64,000 bases of DNA, taken from the NCBI RefSeq assembly GCF_018129005.1, contig NZ_JAAEDL010000007.1:124001-188000 (forward strand), read 5' to 3'. Position 1 is the stretch's first letter. Every line of letters starts with the position of its first letter. A program made the position numbers and the translations under genes. The stretch comes from Neoroseomonas eburnea. GTDB taxonomy: Bacteria; Pseudomonadota; Alphaproteobacteria; Acetobacterales; Acetobacteraceae. Below the pieces are notes generated by a model. It was not told the DNA's origin. It ran no database searches and saw only the letters and a program-made list of their open reading frames with translations. Shown here piece by piece: positions 32,301 to 40,117 of this stretch.

Positions 32301-33491
32301 ATGAAACCCTGGCTGCTCGGCGGCGGCGTCTTCGCGTTCACCCTTTCCCTTGCACTTGCTCTGCCCGCCGCGGCGCAGATCGCGGTTTCCGGCAACGACA
32401 ACAAGCGACGGCTCGAGAACGGCGTGAACCGTGTCGTGCCGAACGCGCCCGCCGATACGGCGACGATCCTCGACCTCGGCGGGCGCGCCCCGCGCGTGGT
32501 GGCGGAGGTGGCACTCTCCCATTCCGTGGTCGGTCCGCCGATGTCGGTGGCGATCACGCCGGACGAGCGCTTCGCCATCGTCACCTCGGCCGAGCGCATC
32601 GACCCGGCGAACCCGGAGCGCACCGTGCCGGACAACCGCGTGCAGGTGGTCGACCTGCTCGCCACGCCGCCGCGCGTGGCGCAGACGGTCTAGGCTGGTG
32701 CCGGGCCTTCCGGCGTCTCGATCAACCGGGCCGGCAAGCTGGTGCTGGTGGCCAACCGCAATGCCGGCACGGTCAGCGTCTTCCGCTTCGCCAACGGGGC
32801 GCTGACGCCGCTGTCCACCGTCACGATCGGCAACGCGACCTCCTCCCCCGCCCATGTGCAGTTCACGCCGGACGGGCGGCGGGCGCTGGTGACGCGGGAC
32901 GACGCCACCGCCTCCTTCGTCTCGGTGCTGAACGTGGAGGGCGAGACGGTCACCAAGACCAACCGCGACATCACCGTCGGCATCCGGCCCTATGGCATGG
33001 GCATCACGCCGGACGGGCGCTGGGCGGTGGCGGCGAATATCGGCCGCGGCGGCGGCGATGCCGACACCGTCACGCTCATCAGCCTGCGCAGCGAACCCTT
33101 CCTGGCGGTGGACACGGTCTCCGTCGGCGCGACGCCGGAAGGCATCCAGGTCAGCCCCGACAACCGGCATGTCGCCGTCACCATCCACAACGGATCGGCC
33201 CGGCCGCAGGGCGACCCGCTGCGCGGGCCGGCGCAACTCGTGATGCTGCGGATCGAGAACGGCCGGCTGCGGGAAGTGGCCCGCGCGCCGGTCGGGGACT
33301 GGGCACAGGGCATCGCCTTCTCCCGCGATGCCCGGATGGTGGTGGTGCAGGACATGGCGGACCGGAACCTCGCGGTGTTCCGGTTCAAGAACGGGCGGCT
33401 GCGCGATACCGGGCAGCGGGTTCCGGTGAATGGCGGGCCGGCGGCGATCCGCACGGCGGGTCCGGCGCCGGCGCGGCAGGGGCGCAACTGA
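32301..33491 (+). pseudogene. Secreted beta-propeller gene interrupted by one in-frame TAG
   Basis: One reading frame from ATG 32301 (GGGAGGA upstream) to the stop at 33491 would give a protein of about 396 residues, but codon 131 (32691-32693) is TAG. Before it are a signal peptide (MKPWLLGGG... to LPAAAQ) and two propeller strands (MSVAITPDERFAIVTSAERI; VQVVDLLATPPRVAQTV). After it the same frame continues without a break: AGAGPSGVSINRAGKLVLVANR, GTVSVFR, VQFTPDGRRALVTRDD, GMGITPDGRWAVAANIG, GIQVSPDNRHVAVTI. There is no frameshift or deletion. A single base change from GAG, CAG or AAG explains it. The choice is between a recent pseudogene, readthrough and a sequence error. Confidence 0.85.
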
Positions 33492-33504
33492 CGGCAAGGG
33501 GAAG

Positions 33505-33576
33505 GCGAGGCTTCGCCTCGCGCTCCGCTCGGGGGCGCCGCCCCCGAGACCCCCGCCAGGGGACCGGGTCCCCTGG
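33505..33576. repeat. R2-like half cassette, copy E
   Basis: Three stems with three-base loops in a row: GCGAGGC/GCCTCGC (33505-33521, loop TTC), CTCGGGGGC/GCCCCCGAG (33528-33548, loop GCC) and CCAGGGGAC/GTCCCCTGG (33556-33576, loop CGG). The stem sequences differ from the other R2 copies but the architecture is the same. It lies between converging genes and is a good candidate for a two-way terminator. Confidence 0.75.
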
Positions 33577-33596
33577 ACCTCCGGGACCGTGCGCCG

Positions 33597-34313
33597 TCAG
33601 CGAAGCTGCGCCAGCGGCCCGAGCGCGGGCACCTGGCCGGGATCGGCTCCGGCCGCCCGCATCGCGCCCCAGAGGGCGACCGCGACCGAATCCAGCACCG
33701 GCACCGACGTGACCCGCGCCGCCGCGTCCAGGCCGCGGAAATTCGTGCAGTGGATGGCGATGGCATCGCAGCCTTCCGCCGCGACCTCCCGCACCATGTG
33801 CTCGACCAGGGCGGGACTGTGCTCGGCGAAGGAGAAGTTGCCGGGGTCCTCGAGATGGCGCTCGCCGGCGGGGGCGAAGCCCTCGGCGCGGAGATTGTCC
33901 AGGATCGCCGCCTGCACGCTGCCGAGATAGGGCGTCACCAGCCCGATGCGCCTGGCCCCGAGGGCGCGCAGCGCGTCATGCAGGGCGAGCGTCGCGGTGG
34001 TGCAGGGCAGGCCGGTCTGCCCTGTGATCGCGGCACAGACGGCGCGATCGGCCGCGGCGCCGAGCCAGGACCCGGAGGTGCCGTTCCAGCACAGCGCATG
34101 CACCTTGGCGTCGGCCAGCAGCTCCGCCGCCGCGACCATGGGCGCGGGGTCGAACTGGCCGGTGGAGCCGCCTTCCAGCGTGATGGAGAGCACTCGCAAC
34201 CGCTGGAAATGCGCCGTGACGTGCGGCGTGGCGGCGAGCAGTGCGGCGGTGGCCGGCTCCAGCACCGTGTTGGAGGACGGCGTCAGCATCCCCAGGCGGA
34301 TCGCCTCCGGCAT
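33597..34313 (-). CDS. Maleate isomerase / Asp-Glu racemase / arylmalonate decarboxylase family protein
   Basis: A 238-aa enzyme of the two-cysteine racemase superfamily. MLTPSSNTVLEPATAALL is the family start. The two half-sites are CWNGTSGSWLG (Cys near residue 75) and IAIHCTNFRGLDAA (Cys near residue 189), which would act as acid and base. GLVTPYLGSVQAAILDNLRAEGF matches maleate isomerase and arylmalonate decarboxylase relatives. Candidate substrates are maleate, hydantoin-type or malonate-type acids. The start shares its A with the permease stop (TGATG), tying it to the ABC transporter, whose cargo is probably its substrate or precursor. Confidence 0.85.
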   Translation of the reverse strand: MPEAIRLGMLTPSSNTVLEPATAALLAATPHVTAHFQRLRVLSITLEGGSTGQFDPAPMVAAAELLADAKVHALCWNGTSGSWLGAAADRAVCAAITGQTGLPCTTATLALHDALRALGARRIGLVTPYLGSVQAAILDNLRAEGFAPAGERHLEDPGNFSFAEHSPALVEHMVREVAAEGCDAIAIHCTNFRGLDAAARVTSVPVLDSVAVALWGAMRAAGADPGQVPALGPLAQLR

Positions 34314-35146
34314 CAGCCCCCCGTCGCCAGGCGCGGGTCGTTCTGCCCGCGGGTGGCCCAGCCGGTGGTGCGTTCCTCGATCGTCACCGCCACCCAGTAC
34401 ATCGCCACGCCCATCACGCCGGTCACGATCAGCCCGGCGAAGACCAGCGGCACGTCGAAGCGGGAGGAGGCGACCAGCATCAGGTGGCCGATGCCTTCGT
34501 TGGCGGCGACGGTCTCGCTGATGATGGAGCCGACGAAGGCGACGGTGATCGCGACCTTCAGGGAGGCGAAGAAATAGGGCATCGCCCGCGGCAGCCCGAC
34601 CTTGGCGATGATGTCGATCGGCCGCGCGCCTAGCGCCCGCAGCACGTCGCGCAGTTCGGGTTCCACCGTCGCGATGCCGGTCGCGACGTTCACCACGATG
34701 GGGAAGAAGGAGATCAGGAAGGCGGTCAGCACGGCGGGCCAGAAGCCGGCGCCGAACCAGATCACCAGGATCGGCACCACCGCGACCTTGGGCACCGAGT
34801 TGAAGGCGATCAGCAGCGGATACAGCCCGCGATAGACCAGCACCGAGGAGCCGATGGCGACGCCGAGCGCCAGGCCGAAGGCGATCGCCATCAGGAAGCC
34901 GACCGTCGTCGTCAGCAGCGTCGCCCAGGCGTTGGTCAGCAGCGGCTGCCACCACTTGACCATGCTTTCGGCGATCAGGCTGGGGGCGGGCAGGATGAAG
35001 GGCTGGATGTCGAAGGCGCGCACCGCGGCCTCCCAGACCAGGAACATGCCGGCGATGACCAGCCAGGGCAGGGCGTGTTCCAGCCGGCGGCGCCGGCGGG
35101 CCGCGGCGGCCAGGGCCTCGGCGCTGCGCGGGATGTCAGCGGGCAT
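34313..35146 (-). CDS. ABC transporter permease, nitrate/sulfonate/pyrimidine-precursor type
   Basis: A 277-aa inner-membrane permease with about six hydrophobic segments. The ATPase-docking loop reads LRDVLRALGARPIDIIAKVGLPRAMPYFFASLK (E-x-x-x-x-x-G-A...G...P). Similar to SsuC/TauC/ThiX-like permeases. It overlaps the ATPase gene by 11 bases and the racemase-like gene by one base. An R-rich N-terminal segment precedes the first helix. Confidence 0.9.
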   Translation of the reverse strand: MPADIPRSAEALAAAARRRRRLEHALPWLVIAGMFLVWEAAVRAFDIQPFILPAPSLIAESMVKWWQPLLTNAWATLLTTTVGFLMAIAFGLALGVAIGSSVLVYRGLYPLLIAFNSVPKVAVVPILVIWFGAGFWPAVLTAFLISFFPIVVNVATGIATVEPELRDVLRALGARPIDIIAKVGLPRAMPYFFASLKVAITVAFVGSIISETVAANEGIGHLMLVASSRFDVPLVFAGLIVTGVMGVAMYWVAVTIEERTTGWATRGQNDPRLATGG

Positions 35147-35951
35147 CGGGGGCCTCCGCCTTGCGGGCGTCGCTGATGCGGTCGCGCAATTCGTGGACGA
35201 TGTCCTGGAATTCGGCGGTGTAGGTCAGGTCCAGGCTGCGCCGGCGCGGGTAGGGGACGGTGCGCTCGGCGATGATGCGCCCCGGGCGGGAGGACATGAT
35301 GAGCACCCGGTCCGAGAGGTAGACCGCCTCCTTCAGGTCGTGGGTGACCAGGATGACGGTCGGCTTCCTGGCCATCCAGACGTCCTGCAGCACGTCCCAC
35401 AGGTCTTCCCGCGTGAAGACGTCGAGCGCGCCGAAGGGCTCGTCGAGCATCAGCAGCCGCGGGTCGTGCACCAGGGCGCGGCAGAGCGAGGCGCGCTGCT
35501 GCATCCCGCCGGAGAGCTGCCAGGGGAATTTCGCCTCGAAGCCGGCCAGGCCGACCAGCTTCAGCAACTCCCGCGCCTTGTGCTCATAGTGCCCGCGCTG
35601 GCTGCGGAGCTGCCGGCGGTGCGGCTGCACCACCTCGAGCGGCAGCATCACGTTGTCGAGGATGTTGCGCCAGGGCAGCAGGGTCGGGTTCTGGAAGGCC
35701 ATCCCGGCGATCGACAGCGGCCCGGAGACTTCCTTCCCGGCGACGATGACGGTCCCTTCGGTCGGCGGCCAGAGCCCGGTGACCAGCCGCATCAGCGTGG
35801 ACTTGCCGCAGCCCGAGGGTCCGACGACGGCGATGAATTCGCCCTCGCCGACATCGAGGCTGGCCCCCCTGAGTGCGAGGGTGCCCTCGACCCCGCCGTA
35901 GCGCATGGCGACGCCGTCGATCTGCACGAAGGGGGAAGGGAGTGCCGTCAT
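35136..35951 (-). CDS. ABC transporter ATP-binding protein, SsuB/TauB type
   Basis: A 271-aa ATPase with Walker A GPSGCGKST, the Q-loop in AFQNPTLLPWRN, signature LSGGMQQR, Walker B LLMLDEPF and the switch histidine in LVTHDLKEA. The C-terminal SSRPGRIIAERTVPYPR is typical of the nitrate/taurine group. It energises import by the adjoining permease. About 137 bases separate it from the binding-protein gene, and this gap holds a hairpin followed by a T-run. Confidence 0.93.
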   Translation of the reverse strand: MTALPSPFVQIDGVAMRYGGVEGTLALRGASLDVGEGEFIAVVGPSGCGKSTLMRLVTGLWPPTEGTVIVAGKEVSGPLSIAGMAFQNPTLLPWRNILDNVMLPLEVVQPHRRQLRSQRGHYEHKARELLKLVGLAGFEAKFPWQLSGGMQQRASLCRALVHDPRLLMLDEPFGALDVFTREDLWDVLQDVWMARKPTVILVTHDLKEAVYLSDRVLIMSSRPGRIIAERTVPYPRRRSLDLTYTAEFQDIVHELRDRISDARKAEAPDAR

Positions 35952-36041
35952 ATGCCCGGCCGGAGCATGAGGCGTGCCATTCCGGTCTCGATCTCCGCAG
36001 GGGGGCGCGCGCCCCGCGCCGGGCGCTCCCTGGTGACAGGC

Positions 36042-36080
36042 AAAAAAGGGGAGGGGGCCCGGGGGAGTTCCCTTCCCCGG
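36042..36080 (-). terminator. Hairpin plus T-run between binding-protein and ATPase genes
   Basis: On the minus strand CCGGGGAAG and CTCCCCCGG (36080-36059) form a 9-bp stem with one mismatch and a GGAA loop, followed by a C-rich 11-base stretch and TTTTTT (36047-36042). The T-run is further from the stem than in a classical terminator, so partial read-through is likely. Confidence 0.5.
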
Positions 36081-36088
36081 CCTTGCCT

Positions 36089-37111
36089 TCAGATCCGCCG
36101 ATCCGCCGCCGCCGGCAGGAAGTCCGGCGTATAGATCTGCGGCGCCTGCAGGCGCGGGGTGAGGTTGTAGGCTTCCTCCACCGCGCGGATGCCGGTCTGC
36201 AGCCTGGCGGTGTCCACCGCCGAGATCCCGTTGGCGCGGACGTTGTCCGACATGATGACGCGCTCGACGTTCATCTCGTGCCGTTCGCGTTCGAGCGCGA
36301 CGTCGGTCAGCGGTTCGACGCGCTTGAGGATGTCGAGCATCTCCTGCCCGTTGCGCACCGTCTCGATGAAGGCCTTGGTGAGGGCGGCGGTGACGCCGCG
36401 CACGGCGTTCGGGTTGCTTTCCAGGAAGCGGCGGGTGGTCAGGATGGCGCCGCCGTACAGATTCAGCCCGTGGTCGTAGTACATCATGATGCGCTGCTGG
36501 TTCAGCGCGAGGCCGATGCCCTTGAGCGCGAGGGCCGAGGTGGTGACGAAGCCGGTGACGCCGTCGGCCTCGCGGCGGACGAGCATCGGCTCGCGCAGCG
36601 CCGGGGTGACGGAGACGAAGGTCACCTTCGAGGCATCGATGCCGGCGGCCTTGGCGAAGGCCGGGAAAAGCTGCCGTCCGGCGTCGAAGTCCGGTGCGGC
36701 GAGGCGCCTGCCTTCGAGGTCCCTGGGTGTGCGGATCGGCCCGTCGGCGCGCACGATGGCGCAGAGCGGGCTGCGGTCGTGCAGGATGGCGACGGCGACG
36801 ATGCCGCGGTCCGGGTTCTCCGCCATGAATCGGATGGCCGGGTTGAGGTCGGCATAGCCCATGTCGTAGGACCCGCCGGCGAGGGCCACGGGCACGCCGC
36901 CCGAGCCCTGGCCGCGGTCCACCGTCACGTCGAGGCCGGCGGCGCGGAAATAGCCCTTCTCGCGCGCCACCAGGGCGAAGGCGTTGGGCGACTGGAAGGC
37001 CCAGTCGAGGGTCAGGCGCACCCGCGCCGCCTGGGCGTTGGCGAGGCGGGGGACGGCGAGGGCGCCGCCGGCGGCCAGAAGCGCAGTGCGCCGAGTGAAG
37101 CCAAGGACCAT
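36089..37111 (-). CDS. ABC transporter substrate-binding protein, NMT1/THI5-like
   Basis: A 340-aa periplasmic protein. ATG 37111 starts MVLGFTRRTALLAAGGALAVPRLANA, a signal with an R-R pair and possible Tat character. The mature part begins RVRLTLDWAFQSPNAFALVAREKGYF, the hallmark of NMT1/SsuA/ThiY binding proteins. FVSVTPALREPMLVRREADGVTGFVT is a further family block. GGGAG precedes the ATG; an in-frame start further upstream (37183) only adds an arginine-rich leader. With the ATPase and permease it forms a complete importer. Ligand unknown; the co-encoded racemase-like enzyme points to a small carboxylic acid or N-heterocycle product. Confidence 0.9.
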   Translation of the reverse strand: MVLGFTRRTALLAAGGALAVPRLANAQAARVRLTLDWAFQSPNAFALVAREKGYFRAAGLDVTVDRGQGSGGVPVALAGGSYDMGYADLNPAIRFMAENPDRGIVAVAILHDRSPLCAIVRADGPIRTPRDLEGRRLAAPDFDAGRQLFPAFAKAAGIDASKVTFVSVTPALREPMLVRREADGVTGFVTTSALALKGIGLALNQQRIMMYYDHGLNLYGGAILTTRRFLESNPNAVRGVTAALTKAFIETVRNGQEMLDILKRVEPLTDVALERERHEMNVERVIMSDNVRANGISAVDTARLQTGIRAVEEAYNLTPRLQAPQIYTPDFLPAAADRRI

Positions 37112-37291
37112 CGATCGTCTCCCTGAGCGCCGGCCATGGCCGGTCCGCGACCATCTCTGGGGCATCAGCGGGCGCCGGCGCAAGACGCGGTGGCCGCGCG
37201 GCGGATGGTTTCCCGCCTGACGCGCGCGCGACCTGCCCAGTCGCTGGGCGGTGGCTGCCCGCCTCCGTGGCTGCCGGCAGGCGCGGCCGCC

Positions 37292-37942
37292 TCAGGGCGG
37301 GTCCATGAAGGCCGAGGCAGCCGAGGCCCGGGCGAGCAGCGAGCGCATCGCCGGATTCTCGTGCCCCTCATGGGCGGTCAACGCCTCCATGGGGCAGAAG
37401 TATTCGTGTGGGTGCGGCACCTGGTGGCGGGCGAAGCCGTCGTAGTGGTCCCGCTGCAGGCCGTAGAGCACGCGCAGGTCGCGCACCGGCACGGTCAGCG
37501 CCGCGACCGGTTGCTTCGCCAGGAAGGGGATGATGTGCCAGCGCGGCGTCGGGTCGCTCACCTGCAGCGGCGCGAGCAGCCAGGCGAGCGGGCAATGCGC
37601 CAGCAGCGCGACGGTGGAGGGCGCGAAGCGCGAGCGCTTGTCGAGCAGGTTCTGGAAGGTCGAGCAGGCCTCGATGCAGAGGATGTCCGCGAAGGGATCC
37701 TCCGCGCTGCCACCGAAATGCAGCCAGAGCCCGTCGGGGATGGTGCGCATCCGGTCCGAGCCCGGGATCTTCAGATAGGGCTGGGCCACCGGTTCCCCGT
37801 CGCATGGGCGGCCTCTCAGCCAGGCGCCGCCGCCACCGAGGCTCGCTGCGCCGGGTGGGCGTTGGGGCCACGACTTCAGCCGGGTGCGGACGATGTTGTC
37901 GAGCCGCCCAGGGCGACGCTCCAGACGCCGAATCTCGCTCAT
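37292..37942 (-). CDS. Unrecognised protein of 216 aa
   Basis: I do not recognise this protein. It has no signal peptide or membrane segment. The first 50 residues are basic and proline/glycine-rich. The rest looks like a folded domain (PYLKIPGSDRMRTIPDGLWL; ADILCIEACSTFQNLLDKRS; WHIIPFLAKQPVAALTVPV). Three cysteines and several histidines in the C-terminal half (FARHQVPHPHEYFCPMEAL) could bind metal. Codon use matches its neighbours, and no frame on the other strand fits better. Its upstream region (37943-38100) is comparatively AT-rich and probably holds its promoter. It stands alone between an ABC transporter operon and UPF0114. Confidence 0.6.
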   Translation of the reverse strand: MSEIRRLERRPGRLDNIVRTRLKSWPQRPPGAASLGGGGAWLRGRPCDGEPVAQPYLKIPGSDRMRTIPDGLWLHFGGSAEDPFADILCIEACSTFQNLLDKRSRFAPSTVALLAHCPLAWLLAPLQVSDPTPRWHIIPFLAKQPVAALTVPVRDLRVLYGLQRDHYDGFARHQVPHPHEYFCPMEALTAHEGHENPAMRSLLARASAASAFMDPP

Positions 37943-38124
37943 GACAGGAATTTCTTACCCCAAAAATCAACCTATAAGCGAATTAACGGGATGCATCTCG
38001 CCTGGGGCAAGCGGAAAGAGCGTCCGGTGAGCCCGAAGAATGAAAATTGACGGAGAAGAAACGCGAATCATCTGCACCCACTCCGGCGCGTTCTTCATGT
38101 GCTGTGTGAAGTCGCGCCGTTAGT

Positions 38125-38140
38125 GGATTCTAGTGAATCC
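38125..38140. terminator. Small hairpin downstream of the UPF0114 gene
   Basis: Arms GGATTC and GAATCC with a TAGT loop lie about 42 bases past the stop of the minus-strand UPF0114 gene. The stem is only 6 bp and no T-run follows, so the call is weak. Confidence 0.3.
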
Positions 38141-38181
38141 CTAATCTTGCATGGCGCGCGAAACTCGCATCCGCGCGGGCA

Positions 38182-38688
38182 TCATTCCTTGGGCGGCTTG
38201 GTCGTGGCTGAGATCCGGTCGGTCAGCGCCAGCACCAGCGCGCCGATCAGGAAGATCGCATGCAGCCCGATCGCCCAGGCCAGCGTCCGGTCGGAATAGC
38301 CTTCCGCCCGCAGGAACATCTGCAGCAACTGGATGGAGGAGATGGCGACGATCGACCCTGCCAGCTTCACCTTCAGGTTGCCCGGGTCGAGCTTGCGGAT
38401 CCAGGACATGCCGCCCGCCTTGCTCTCGGCATCGAAGGGCGTCACCAGGCTGTCCCATGAGGCGAGGATCACCATCACAACCAGTGAGGCGACCAGCGTC
38501 CAGTCGAGCAGGTGGAGCAGGTCGAGCAGCGCCTGGTCCTCCTGGGTGCCGAGGATCGTGGTGCCGAACTTCCACAGCTTGGCGAGGAACCGGACGGCGA
38601 AGAGCGCCAGCGCCACGGTGAGCCCGAGCAGGAAGATCGCTGCGATCCAGCGGCTGGTGAGAATGAGGTTGGCGAGAATCGGCCGCAT
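38182..38688 (-). CDS. UPF0114 / YqhA-family membrane protein
   Basis: A 168-aa integral membrane protein with four hydrophobic segments. It matches the YqhA/UPF0114 pattern: an early FLLGLTVALALFAVRFLAKL helix, LLDLLHLLDWTLVASLVVMVI, then the soluble insert SWIRKLDPGNLKVKLAGSIVAISSIQLL and a final IGLHAIFLIGALVLALTDR. The function of the family is not established. GGAGG precedes the ATG at 38688. It is divergent from the RidA gene with 57 bases between starts. Confidence 0.88.
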   Translation of the reverse strand: MRPILANLILTSRWIAAIFLLGLTVALALFAVRFLAKLWKFGTTILGTQEDQALLDLLHLLDWTLVASLVVMVILASWDSLVTPFDAESKAGGMSWIRKLDPGNLKVKLAGSIVAISSIQLLQMFLRAEGYSDRTLAWAIGLHAIFLIGALVLALTDRISATTKPPKE

Positions 38689-38745
38689 GGGATGAACCTC
38701 CGTGGCGGCTTATGGCTGAACCATGCGAAGGAAGGGAATGACGTG

Positions 38746-39105
38746 ATGATGATCAGGCGCCTGGCGGAGGAACAGCGCCTGTCCGGCGCCGTGGTGGCCG
38801 GCGGCATGGTCTGGCTGGCTGGCCAGGTGGCCGACGACGCCTCCCTGGATGCCGAGGGCCAGACCGCGGACATCCTGCGCCAGATCGACGCCCTGCTGGC
38901 CGAGGCCGGAACGGACAAGCGGGCGCTGGTCAGCGTGACCGTCGTGCTGGCCGACATCGGCGACGCCCCGGCGATGAACCGTGCCTGGGATGCCTGGCTC
39001 GACAGCGGCCACAAGCCGGCGCGCATGACGATCGAGGCGGCGCTGGTCGATCCCGCCTGGAAGGTCGAGATCACCGGCGTCGCGCTGGCTCCTGCGGCCG
39101 GCTGA
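38746..39105 (+). CDS. RidA/YjgF/Rid-family protein
   Basis: A 119-aa protein of the YjgF/RidA fold, trimeric in known members, which deaminate reactive enamine/imine intermediates. AVVAGGMVWLAGQVADDASLDAEGQTADIL and DALLAEAGTDKRALVSVTVVLADI follow the family order, and MTIEAALVDPAWKVEIT ends it. The usual catalytic arginine of true RidA (near R-x-x-V/E) is replaced by M-T-I-E, as in other Rid subgroups, so enamine deaminase activity is uncertain. GAAGGGA lies 8 bases before ATG 38746. The ion channel gene starts 4 bases after its stop, probably in one transcript. Confidence 0.88.
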   Translation: MMIRRLAEEQRLSGAVVAGGMVWLAGQVADDASLDAEGQTADILRQIDALLAEAGTDKRALVSVTVVLADIGDAPAMNRAWDAWLDSGHKPARMTIEAALVDPAWKVEITGVALAPAAG

Positions 39106-39109
39106 GCAG

Positions 39110-40069
39110 ATGCGCGGCGGGGCCGAGGCACGATACCGGCCCCCCGAGGGCTGGTTCCGCTCGACGCTGATGACGCTGGGCTTCGGCCTGCTCGTCGCCG
39201 GCGGCGTGGCCGACCAGGAGACGCCCTTTCCCTTCCTGGTGATCGGCGTCGCGGCGCTCGGCCTCGGCACGCTCTATCTTCTGTTCCCGCACGGGCTGCA
39301 CTTCGCCTTCGGCACCAGCGCGGGGCTCGCGGTCTATGCCTGCCTCTTCACGGTGATGGGGCGGGCGGCCTTTCCGGATGCGCCGGGCTGGTCGCGCGCG
39401 CCGGCCTTCCTGATGCCGGTCGCGGCCTTCCTGCTTGCCGTCTGGTGGCGGCGGCGCCACCTGCGGCTGGTGGCCGAGGCGGCACACCCGTTCGATCTCC
39501 AGCACCTGCCGCGCATGGCGCGCTGGCTGATCCCGGTCTGGGCGGTGGGTGCCTTCTCGCTCGCCCTGCCGGTGAACCGGCTGCCGGTCTTCGAGCAGGG
39601 CACGGCGGTATTGGCCGCCATGGCGGTGATTTCGTTGATCGTGGCCGCCTCGGTCCGCGGCGTGGTGCTGCTGCTGACGGACATGGCGCTGATCACCGAG
39701 GAACTCGCCGGTCGCGTGTCCCGCATGCTGGTGCCGGTGGTCGCCTTCCTGGCGATGTACGCCATGCTGGTGATCGTCTTCGCCTGCCTCTACCGGATCG
39801 CGCAGGGGCTCTCGATGCATGCGTTGTTCCATGGGCCGCAGGGGCCGCTGCCGCTGCCATTCCCGGATGCGCTCTATTTCAGTCTGGTCACCCAGGCGAC
39901 GGTCGGCTACGGCGACGTCACGCCGCATGACGACGGCATCAGGCTGCTGGCCTCCCTGCAGGTGATCCTGGGCCAGGTGCTGCTGCTGTTCGGCTTCGCC
40001 GAGATCATGCGGACGCGGCGGGTGCTGGGCGGCGATCAGTCGCGCCGCCCCGGTGCCGCCGGGGACTAG
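39110..40069 (+). CDS. Potassium-type ion channel family protein
   Basis: A 319-aa membrane protein. The selectivity filter TVGYGDV is near residue 265, within a pore loop (ALYFSLVTQATVGYGDVTPHDDG) between two helices, the layout of the two-helix ion channel domain. It is preceded by an extra N-terminal region with about six hydrophobic segments and a basic loop (VWWRRRHLRLV) that is not an S4-like voltage sensor. No RCK or cyclic-nucleotide domain follows; the C-terminal tail is short. TVGYGD predicts K+ selectivity. Gating signal unknown. Confidence 0.85.
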   Translation: MRGGAEARYRPPEGWFRSTLMTLGFGLLVAGGVADQETPFPFLVIGVAALGLGTLYLLFPHGLHFAFGTSAGLAVYACLFTVMGRAAFPDAPGWSRAPAFLMPVAAFLLAVWWRRRHLRLVAEAAHPFDLQHLPRMARWLIPVWAVGAFSLALPVNRLPVFEQGTAVLAAMAVISLIVAASVRGVVLLLTDMALITEELAGRVSRMLVPVVAFLAMYAMLVIVFACLYRIAQGLSMHALFHGPQGPLPLPFPDALYFSLVTQATVGYGDVTPHDDGIRLLASLQVILGQVLLLFGFAEIMRTRRVLGGDQSRRPGAAGD

Positions 40070-40117
40070 GCGGGTTTCCGCCGCAATCGGGCGGGACCAT
40101 CGCCCGCGGTCGAGAGG

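Noticed and set aside
32691-32693. TAG read as pyrrolysine or another programmed recoding
   Set aside because: No pyrrolysine genes or recoding signal are seen, and one isolated TAG is more simply a mutation or sequence error.
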